Shown: piece after piece, positions 41,301 through 47,367 of the stretch | Layout: each line of letters opens with the position of its first letter | How positions within the stretch are numbered: the stretch's first letter is position 1 | DNA from: Thiotrichaceae bacterium | GTDB taxonomy: Bacteria; Pseudomonadota; Gammaproteobacteria; Thiotrichales; Thiotrichaceae | Direction of reading: 5' to 3' | Length of the DNA: 47,367 bases | NCBI GenBank assembly: GCA_026989145.1 | Contig: JALSJU010000096.1 | Location: 1 to 47,367 of the forward strand | Program-made: the position numbers and the translations under genes | Notes under the pieces: generated by a model | Databases searched by the model: none | The model's input: only the letters and a program-made list of their open reading frames with translations | Told to the model about the DNA's origin: nothing

Positions 41301-43034
41301 TACGGCTATGGCGAATTACAAAAAACATATGAAAAAAAAGTATCAAGGTTAAAGTTAAAAAATATTCACTTTAAAGGTGTTATTGAAAATTCAAAAGAGC
41401 TGTCAGAATCCTATAAAAAAGCAGACTTTTTGATTGTACCTAGCGTTATTGCTGAAAATGGAGATATGGACGGATTCCCAACCGTGATTTTAGAAGCAAT
41501 AGCTGCTGATTTACCTATTATCACAACTGACGTTTCAGCAATCCCTGATTATTTAACAAATGGTGTAGATGCTATTGTAGTACCTGCTAAAAATAAAAAA
41601 ACTTTAGCTGATGGAGTTACAAAACTCTTAGGAATGTCACCAGAACAAAAAAGCGCAATGGTCAAGCGCTCTCATAACTTCCTTCATAAAATGGTAGGGG
41701 TTCACAAGTCAATGAAAGTAATGTTAGATACTTGGGAAAACTATACTATTGACATTATTTTGGTAACATACAATACGTCAGAATACGATGATCAAAATGA
41801 AACCTTTGAAATTATTAGCCGCATTTTAAAACATACAACAACACCCTTCACTTTAACTATAATTGATAATAATAGTGATAATAAATTCTGGTCTAAACTA
41901 AGTAACAGATTTATAGGATACGAAAATATACGTATAATTCGAAAATATAATAATCAATATTGTGGGCCAGCATCAAATATTGCTCTTGAATTATGTAAAA
42001 GTGAGTTTGCAATTTATATTTGTAGTAAAGAAGGCTTTATTAATAAACACGGCTGGGAACGAACTTTAATAGATCATATGAGAGAGAACTCTGATAACGT
42101 GATGGCTGGCCATTACTCGCAAATGCCAAATTATATTTATGGTCGAGAATATATAAATCATCCAGAATTTTCAAAATTCCGTAACCCTGACTTTGCTAAG
42201 AATAACCCTAACAAAATCTTTAAACATGTTCAGGGTGGTGTTTATATTATTCAGAAAGCATTTATTAAAGAACATGGTGGCTTTAACCCAGCAACCCCTC
42301 ACAATGGCATGGATATAGAGATGTCCTACTATATTGAAAGCTTAGGGTATGAATTAGGTGAAATACCAGAGGTGGCTTCTATCACAGTTAAAACACTCCC
42401 TAAACTACCTGCTATTTTAAATGAAAATACGGTTATAGCTCACCCCTTTAGCATGAAAAACATAAATAACGACTTTGACTCACTAATAAAAACAAATGGT
42501 CACCGTTGTAGCATATGTGGTTGGAAAGGCAAACTATTTGAACAAGGTCAAAAATGCCCCGAATGCTATTCAACTGGCTTTGGAAGAAGTTTATTAAAAA
42601 TACTGTCCAACAATCATCATATTTATAGGAATGAAAAAGCCTTAATCTTAACAAGTGACCCTACTGTAAAAGAATTTACAACCCCCTTCTTTAACTCTTT
42701 ATTAGTTACTGATAACGAAGAAATCTTCAAGTCTACTCTTAGTATTTCAACAGCCAAGCTTGATTTAATTATCGTAGATTTTGATTGTATTAAAGAAAGT
42801 ACAAAATTATGGAAGCTAATGCTAACAAGCCTATCAGAAATTGGCGAAGTGATTTTTACTGATGCTTTATTTTTAGACGAATGCTCCATTGGAGCTAGCA
42901 AAAGTAGAAACACAAACATCAAGAATGCTTTCTCATCCAAACAGGACAACAATATAATAAAATACACAGATTTTACAAGCTATTGTATAGCCTATGATTG
43001 GAGAAGGTTTGGAGTGGTTCAACGAAATGCTTAA
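38319..43034 (+). CDS. Giant multidomain polysaccharide protein: methyltransferase, GT2, GT4, GT2-like, zinc-ribbon
   Basis: About 1571 aa. From this start: a class I methyltransferase (about 35-225; LLEIGIQNGGSIEIW, DFDLIIDDGSH); a coiled coil (about 280-375); two copies of an F-Y-NPL-HY-G-EGR module (about 405-490); a GT2 domain (about 543-760; ISVIMPTWERENVIALAIDSVLQQ, ISDDGS, YLDSDN); a GT4 domain (about 780-1135; FPALSQTFVMNEL, GLVIARFIEKKGI, FPTVILEAIA); a divergent GT2-like domain (about 1143-1350); a zinc ribbon (Cys 1397, 1400, 1413, 1416); and a C-terminal fragment like a degenerate methyltransferase. ATG 38319 has AGGA 5 bases upstream; an in-frame start at 38271 does not. The last 8 bases overlap the epimerase gene. 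It probably builds and caps a surface glycan. Confidence 0.85.
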   Translation: MTQKTLTQLYASHTGKVSDKWSSYLVEYDRLFNPYRHKPINLLEIGIQNGGSIEIWAKYFEKAQTIIGCDINPDCESLRYDDPRISIVVGDANATKTYQKITKINTGFDLIIDDGSHTSGDIIQTFDKYFPQIKEDGLFVAEDLHCSYWKNYEGGLFNPHSSISFFKLLADIINHEHWGVDKKTQQLIAGFNKKYHTTLTPELLEQVHSIKFINSICVVRKQATNKNNLGERFISGMDEFIQEGIISLHGSKSSTPPQTDNTWSARKYSPSEELPIRLKELIELKQKIEVQVDKEESLNSRIDDLKKELTASKSEIEKKTLSFEQAEALSKRLSTELDSKSAKLDNANAKINQLLTKVNHAEEILEEVLSNNNKYKKLRKIPSKFSISYFLNKEKRRLIKDKQVIAKSGLFSPAYYLLHNYDVWKADTNPLNHFCNFGWIEGREPSSSFNCDSYLKKNKDVANSKTNPLVHYIRYGEKERRQFSSQAVFDSNQIIQFAYPKNHTNKAHKSSIIKILYDIKDDNELLNDEVIKLSKQIIKTRALKISVIMPTWERENVIALAIDSVLQQSHLPHELIISDDGSVDNTIKLIKNKYKKEISTGLIKIISNTHNGVSATRNAALQVATGDLIAYLDSDNQWRKHYLLLMIAIFSEDDETNCAYCALDIHNNNSNKRKILLTEFDRRSLLTENFIDLNVFMHRSYLYTQFGGFDTTLNRLVDWDLIIRYTKNYPPAVVPFVGVDYFLDNNSLKNITTTVSLDGIFSKIYQKNFSERVNLGLEKLKIAYVIWDFPALSQTFVMNELRWLVQQGFDVKVYYSTDPEKSAELDFKIKSYHVTDSNQLAELLVAHERNLCHSQFVYPAVTLLTYPAAVKVGIPFTFMPHAVDLFHHLNKKRNKISEIVSHPLCLKVFVYGDFHKQFLMDQGVPEKKIGFNFQAVNLTDFNVSKTPSNNKINSHSEQKIQSGLVIARFIEKKGIKYLIEAANLLRKESVEFNIYGYGELQKTYEKKVSRLKLKNIHFKGVIENSKELSESYKKADFLIVPSVIAENGDMDGFPTVILEAIAADLPIITTDVSAIPDYLTNGVDAIVVPAKNKKTLADGVTKLLGMSPEQKSAMVKRSHNFLHKMVGVHKSMKVMLDTWENYTIDIILVTYNTSEYDDQNETFEIISRILKHTTTPFTLTIIDNNSDNKFWSKLSNRFIGYENIRIIRKYNNQYCGPASNIALELCKSEFAIYICSKEGFINKHGWERTLIDHMRENSDNVMAGHYSQMPNYIYGREYINHPEFSKFRNPDFAKNNPNKIFKHVQGGVYIIQKAFIKEHGGFNPATPHNGMDIEMSYYIESLGYELGEIPEVASITVKTLPKLPAILNENTVIAHPFSMKNINNDFDSLIKTNGHRCSICGWKGKLFEQGQKCPECYSTGFGRSLLKILSNNHHIYRNEKALILTSDPTVKEFTTPFFNSLLVTDNEEIFKSTLSISTAKLDLIIVDFDCIKESTKLWKLMLTSLSEIGEVIFTDALFLDECSIGASKSRNTNIKNAFSSKQDNNIIKYTDFTSYCIAYDWRRFGVVQRNA

Positions 43035-43989
43035 TACAAGCCCCACCTCCAAAACTTCTTCTTGCCTCATAGTTGGGGCTGGAGGATTTATTGGTTTTAA
43101 TTTATGCCTCGAACTCGTAAAAAAATATGGTACTGTTTTTGCTTGTGATACCTTTTTCTCAGAAAGTATTACCCTACGGTTGAGAGAGAAAAATATTGAA
43201 ATAATAGAAGGAGGTGTAGAAGGCTTTGTTCTATCATTTGAAAGGTATAAAAACATCCGAGATATATTTTATTTTGCAGGAAAATCAACACCTTCACTTT
43301 TAGAAAATGAAATGAGTAAAGGATATTTTTTTGACCAAGAAAACTTGGTTATGATGCTTGAATCTTGTAGTGAAATGCCTTGTCTCCATTCTTTTATTTA
43401 TGGGTCATCAGGAGGAACAGTCTACGGAGAGAATGACAATTTATGTAATGAAAGTGACATTTTAAAACCAATCTCAGCTTATGGCCTATCGAAACAAATA
43501 CAAGAAAGTTATATCAATTTTTATGCACGAAGATTTCATTTTTTAGCCAAAATAGCTAGAATATCTAACCCTTATGGTCGGGCACTTACTCATGGCACTA
43601 AACATTTACAGGGTGTTGTTGATACAACAATAAATAAAATAAAATACAATGAAATAATTGAAGTATGGGGTGACGGAAATGTAGTCAGAGACTATATTTT
43701 TATATTAGACCTAGTACAGGGCATTACTGCAATCTCAAAAAAAATAATACCTGCTGGTGTCTATAATATAGGAAGTGGTATAGGTCACTCAATAAATGAT
43801 ATTATCAAACTTTATAAAGGGATAGAACTCCAGTTTAAAGTCAAATATAAAGACTCAAGAAAGATAGATGTTCGCTCAAACATTTTAAATATTAATAAAA
43901 TTAAAAATTCTACAGGGTGGGTACCTACTTATGATTTAGAGACAGGAGTAAAAGAGTTAATCAATCAAGAGTTAATCAATCAAGATTAA
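43027..43989 (+). CDS. NAD-dependent epimerase/dehydratase (extended SDR)
   Basis: About 320 aa with the nucleotide-binding VGAGGFIGFNLCLELV near the N terminus, YGSSGGTVYGE, the catalytic SAYGLSKQ (Tyr-x3-Lys), NPYGR, and GVYNIGSGIGHSINDI. It is a nucleotide-sugar epimerase or dehydratase of the GalE/RfbB type; the substrate is unknown. The ATG at 43027 overlaps the preceding stop by 8 bases, with GGAG upstream; an in-frame ATG at 42994 is possible. The C terminus contains a short tandem duplication (ELINQ repeated). Confidence 0.87.
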   Translation: MLNTSPTSKTSSCLIVGAGGFIGFNLCLELVKKYGTVFACDTFFSESITLRLREKNIEIIEGGVEGFVLSFERYKNIRDIFYFAGKSTPSLLENEMSKGYFFDQENLVMMLESCSEMPCLHSFIYGSSGGTVYGENDNLCNESDILKPISAYGLSKQIQESYINFYARRFHFLAKIARISNPYGRALTHGTKHLQGVVDTTINKIKYNEIIEVWGDGNVVRDYIFILDLVQGITAISKKIIPAGVYNIGSGIGHSINDIIKLYKGIELQFKVKYKDSRKIDVRSNILNINKIKNSTGWVPTYDLETGVKELINQELINQD

Positions 43990-44023
43990 ATTAACTAAAA
44001 GCTAATATAAAAGGATAGGCATA

Positions 44024-44689
44024 ATGAATATCAACTGTAATATTTGTGGCCATAAAGGTTTTGGGGCAGGACCAGGAGGGAGAATGTCTGCAAGTGGCCT
44101 GCCTCCACGCTGTGAAAAGTGCAATTCATTAGAACGGCACAGAGCTTATAAAGAAGTTTTTTTTAAACTTATTGAGGACTCCTACAAAAGAAAATCATTT
44201 ATTCAATTTAGTCCGGATGGTACTGTGGAGCCTGAGTGGTTTGCTTCATATGAGGTATCTACCTACGGGGGGGAGAACTCGCTAGATCTACAAAAAATTG
44301 ATAAACCTAGCCATAGTTACGATATTGTAATGTGTAATCACGTACTGGAACATGTTCCTTATGATAATGCTGCATTAAATGAATTATTGAGAATCACAAA
44401 AACAAATGGTTTTGTTTTTCTTACCGTTCCCTCTCCTGCAACTCAAGAACGAACTACAGACTGGGGATACCCAAAAGAAGAACAGCATGGCCATTACCGT
44501 ATTTATGGCAACGATTTCAAAGAAATATTAAAACGTTATTTACCTAATGCATGGATATTATCAGTTGAGGCAATAGACTCAGTGACAAAATCAAATGATT
44601 TGGTGTTTTTTCTATTGCACAATAAGTCTAGTGCAGCCAAATTACAAGATACACAACTGCCAATAATCGTATTACAAAAGGGATCCTAA
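44024..44689 (+). CDS. Zinc-ribbon class I methyltransferase
   Basis: A 221-aa protein: N-terminal four-Cys zinc ribbon (CNICGHKGFGAGPGG...PRCEKCNSLERHR) and a methyltransferase-11-type domain whose core is SYDIVMCNHVLEHVPYDNAALNELLRITKTNGFVFLTVP. The first SAM-binding Gly motif is weak or missing, so SAM binding is uncertain. The C-terminal part of the giant protein has the same ribbon-plus-domain plan. It carries a G7 run at 44267-44273 in frame. It probably acts on a glycan precursor. Confidence 0.8.
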   Translation: MNINCNICGHKGFGAGPGGRMSASGLPPRCEKCNSLERHRAYKEVFFKLIEDSYKRKSFIQFSPDGTVEPEWFASYEVSTYGGENSLDLQKIDKPSHSYDIVMCNHVLEHVPYDNAALNELLRITKTNGFVFLTVPSPATQERTTDWGYPKEEQHGHYRIYGNDFKEILKRYLPNAWILSVEAIDSVTKSNDLVFFLLHNKSSAAKLQDTQLPIIVLQKGS

Positions 44690-44768
44690 CTCTAACAATC
44701 CTTCTACAATACCTAGGATAAAACGGTAACAATAATATTCGTCTCATCCAACTTAGAGTTTAAAAACC

Positions 44769-46088
44769 GTGTCAAATTTTATCGAAAATCTTTATAAAAA
44801 GTTTAATCTTAGAAGAAAAATTCAAGTTATTAACCGCAGTGGTTTATTTGATAATAATTTTTACCTTAGACTATATCCTGATACTAAAGAATTCACAGGC
44901 GGGGGGATTACCCATTATATTACTCATGGTGAAAAAGAAGGTAGGCAACCTAATTTATTTTTTTCTCCTCATTGGTATGCAAGTGTACACACCATATCAA
45001 GTGATGAAAGCCCTTTACTACATTATATTGAGCGCGGTGAATCAAAGGGTTTCCAACCTTGTCCTTGCTTTGACCCTATTTGGTATCATAAAAACTATAT
45101 GACCGATGGATGCAAACCATTAAAACATTTCCTTGATATTGGCTTACCAAAAAAACTCCTCCCAAATAAAAACTACATTTCAGATACTGACGATAACCGC
45201 CATGGGAATATTGCTGCTACCACGAAGATTGCGGTTGTAATTCATGTTTATTATTTAGAGATGCTTCCATCAATTCTATCCCGAATAACAACAGTGCCTT
45301 TAAAAAGTGATTTGTTTTTTACGGTACCTCCTACTATTGAAGGTAGTTTGGTAAAATCACTTAATTCTTTCGGCATCAAAAACTATGAAATTATTACTTA
45401 TACCAGTGGCGGTTATGATATAGCCCCATTTATACTGCTACTTTCTCATTTGCAGGATAAAAATTATGATTTACTTTGTAAAATACATACTAAAAAAGGG
45501 GACGGTGAACTCGGTGAATTTTGGTTTCAGCTTTTAATAGATTCTATATTTGGCTCTGAACATACAGTTAAAGAAATAATATCTAAATTTGAATCAGATA
45601 AAGACCTGGGGTTAGTGGGAGGTATCGAAGTATACAAATCCGCTCAAAAACTAATGTATGGTAACACCCCTTTTATAGAGAATATATTGTCTACAACTTC
45701 TATAAATCACGATTTAAATAAAGACTGGGGCTTTTTTGCAGGTACTATGTTTTGGGCAAAATTAGACATGTTTAAGCCTTTAATTGATAATAAAAGGTTA
45801 CATTACTTAATCCATTTAGAAAGCCATAATGAAAAAACAGGAGCAAGTGCCTCAATCTTTCATGCTATAGAAAGGTTTTTCGGCTTACTACCTCAATTAA
45901 CGAATATGAAAATAGCCTTTTCACATCCCACAAACTTAAAAAAAAGTAGGCATATTATTAAAACGCATTCTAGAGACAACCTACCAATATCTTCCGTGGC
46001 GATAAGTATGACTCTACAAAGTGAGCTTAAAATGCTAAATACCCTTAAATGTTATTACAAAGCAGAAAACAATAAGGAAGATAGATGA
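44769..46088 (+). CDS. Rhamnan synthesis F (RgpF)-like protein with N-terminal repeat modules
   Basis: A 439-aa protein. Residues about 22-135 hold two and a half copies of a module (SGLFDNNFYL...THYITHGEKEGRQP; FFSPHWY...PLLHYIERGESKGFQP; FDPIWYHKNY...PLKHFLDIG) also found in the giant protein at 38319. Residues about 150-420 match the RgpF family (IAVVIHVYYLEMLPSILSRI, TYTSGGYDIAPFI, LLCKIHTKKG, WGFFAGTMFWAKLDMFKPL, AIERFFGLLPQL). RgpF proteins work in rhamnose-glucose or O-antigen polymer assembly. The start is GTG at 44769. Confidence 0.83.
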   Translation: MSNFIENLYKKFNLRRKIQVINRSGLFDNNFYLRLYPDTKEFTGGGITHYITHGEKEGRQPNLFFSPHWYASVHTISSDESPLLHYIERGESKGFQPCPCFDPIWYHKNYMTDGCKPLKHFLDIGLPKKLLPNKNYISDTDDNRHGNIAATTKIAVVIHVYYLEMLPSILSRITTVPLKSDLFFTVPPTIEGSLVKSLNSFGIKNYEIITYTSGGYDIAPFILLLSHLQDKNYDLLCKIHTKKGDGELGEFWFQLLIDSIFGSEHTVKEIISKFESDKDLGLVGGIEVYKSAQKLMYGNTPFIENILSTTSINHDLNKDWGFFAGTMFWAKLDMFKPLIDNKRLHYLIHLESHNEKTGASASIFHAIERFFGLLPQLTNMKIAFSHPTNLKKSRHIIKTHSRDNLPISSVAISMTLQSELKMLNTLKCYYKAENNKEDR

Positions 46089-46329
46089 TGCCTGTCAAAA
46101 ATAAGAATACTATCTAAAAAGGGGCATTTAGGAACCAAGATGAGAGTAGACCCGATGAATACTGGAGGCTCTATGGTAATAAACAAAATAAAAGTTAATG
46201 AGCTCTCCTGAGTATTCAAATGTTTGCTTATCCAAATAACTAAGGGCTTCATCGGGCAATTTATCATCAAATAGCTAAAACACAGTATTATAATGGTATT
46301 ATAAAAATAACCTAATATTTGAAATACCC

Positions 46330-47367
46330 ATGCAAAAAATTAACCCGTTATTAAAAATAACAATACTTTCTAGCATTCTCTTCTTCAGTTTTATTTTCTT
46401 AACTGCTTGTGGTGCCGCTAACTCTGAAAATAATAAATCGAATGACAAAGTGATCTCGGGAAAATTACTCCCTCCTTCTGACGGGCAAATCTATTTTGGT
46501 TCATTTGCTAATTTTGGTGCACCAGAAGATGAAGTAAGTATTGGAAAGATTGAAACCTTTGATGACCTTACTGGTAAGCCTTCGGCATGGTCTTATTTTT
46601 CTAATAACTGGATGTATAATGACGCTGACGGACAGCATAAACCTGAAATACGCTATCCTTATTATAATATTCACCAAGTTGTAGAAACAGGTAAAACACC
46701 ATTCGTTCGCCTTATGCCTTGGACTAGTCCACATATTTTAGGAAACCCCACGACTAAAGCTCGCGAAACTGAGAATGCACTTGATTTAACCAGCGTTTGT
46801 ACTGAGTCCCAAATATTTTCCCATAATGAGACTCGTTTAATTACAAAATCTGAATTACAGGAATTCCTTAATAATGGGGCTACAGAAGGAGTTTGCATGG
46901 ATGACTTCTCACTGCAATCAATTATTGATGGGCACTGGGATGATGATTTAAGGCAATGGGCAAATGATGCAAAAAATGACCGTGATGACAATGACGATAT
47001 CATTCCTCTCTTAGTTACTTTCACTGTCGAAATGGAAGGTAGTTGGTTTCCTTGGAGCGGCATTTATAATGGCGGTACTGAAAATAACTATAAACCACAA
47101 GATGGTTTAGCCGATGGCCCGGAACGCTTTCGTGATGCTTATCGTCACATAATTGATTTATTCAAAGGAGAAGGCGCTACAAATATCACTTGGTTCTTTT
47201 CACCAATGATTATCCCACCACAAGAAAAGTGGATGAAATTCTATACACAAGACTGGAATCATCCAAAGAATTATTACCCTGGTGATGATTATATCGACTG
47301 GCTAGGAACAACCATTTATGGCTCATCAAATGAAACTTCTAATAACGCCAGTTTGTTTTCTTCTCGA
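46330..47367 (+). CDS. GH26-like lipoprotein (partial, runs off the window)
   Basis: An open frame of 346 codons from the ATG at 46330 to the window end, with no stop. It starts with a lipoprotein signal (FIFLTACGAA, Cys27) and continues with a glycoside-hydrolase-26-like catalytic domain: GSFANFGAPE, FVRLMPWTSP, the acid/base region VEMEGSWFPWSG (E234), WFFSPMIIP and YIDWLGTTIYGSS. Classical GH26 enzymes read HEMNG here, so the His is replaced by Val. The nucleophile should lie beyond the window. Such enzymes cut beta-mannans or related glucans; a role in trimming the surface glycan made by this locus is inference. TATTAT boxes lie at about 46286-46302. Confidence 0.78.
   Translation, partial: MQKINPLLKITILSSILFFSFIFLTACGAANSENNKSNDKVISGKLLPPSDGQIYFGSFANFGAPEDEVSIGKIETFDDLTGKPSAWSYFSNNWMYNDADGQHKPEIRYPYYNIHQVVETGKTPFVRLMPWTSPHILGNPTTKARETENALDLTSVCTESQIFSHNETRLITKSELQEFLNNGATEGVCMDDFSLQSIIDGHWDDDLRQWANDAKNDRDDNDDIIPLLVTFTVEMEGSWFPWSGIYNGGTENNYKPQDGLADGPERFRDAYRHIIDLFKGEGATNITWFFSPMIIPPQEKWMKFYTQDWNHPKNYYPGDDYIDWLGTTIYGSSNETSNNASLFSSR

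Overview
The window looks like the chromosome of an A+T-rich gammaproteobacterium. The evidence is the gene orders hemC-hemD-hemX-hemY, dacA-ybeD-lipB and TIGR02449(zapB-like)-zapA, a 6S RNA with the gammaproteobacterial primary motifs, and a LexA with the usual Ala-Gly/Ser/Lys set. I cannot name the genus. There is no phage or plasmid backbone. The accessory parts are a CRISPR-Cas locus at the left end and a surface-polysaccharide locus at the right end, with a housekeeping stretch between them that carries several small repeats.

Left (1-9051): a complete type I-C CRISPR-Cas locus on the minus strand, cas3-cas5c-cas8c-cas7c | cas4-cas1-cas2-leader-first repeat. The array itself runs off the window, and only the leader-proximal repeat (11-45) and 10 bases of the newest spacer are seen. 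A small two-CxxC zinc-ribbon protein precedes cas3. The main oddity is a parD-parE toxin-antitoxin pair on the opposite strand, sitting exactly between the interference genes (cas3-5-8-7) and the adaptation genes (cas4-1-2). A perfect 10-bp inverted repeat, probably the antitoxin operator, lies in the shared parD/cas4 promoter region, so antitoxin autoregulation could also act on spacer acquisition genes.

Middle (9052-34400): argD-argF; a secreted ankyrin protein; a thioredoxin-fold protein; the hemCDXY operon; a 6S RNA on the minus strand, not next to zapA as in most relatives; lexA; a second secreted ankyrin protein with a very basic tail; an SseB-like protein; a probable small RNA with a terminator; a SPOR lipoprotein with dacA-ybeD-lipB; an approximately 152-bp MITE with 22-bp terminal inverted repeats; NAD-malic enzyme; trmL-ribF; a frameshifted ParD-like antitoxin remnant between CACGAA-type repeats; a znuA / znuCB zinc importer whose divergent start codons overlap; hisC; zapB-like/zapA. 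A family of degenerate dispersed repeats flanks the second ankyrin gene and the SseB-like gene.

Right (32817-47367): a capsule/exopolysaccharide locus with a Wzi-type outer-membrane protein, a single-module KpsC-like protein, two GT2 enzymes (one with a run of ten G in frame near its start, a classic phase-variation configuration), a 1571-aa multidomain methyltransferase/GT2/GT4/GT2 protein, an NAD-dependent epimerase, a zinc-ribbon methyltransferase, a rhamnan-synthesis-F-like protein sharing a repeated module with the giant protein, and the first 346 codons of a GH26-like lipoprotein cut by the window end. Together these suggest a cell with a variable surface glycan and an active or recently active CRISPR defence.
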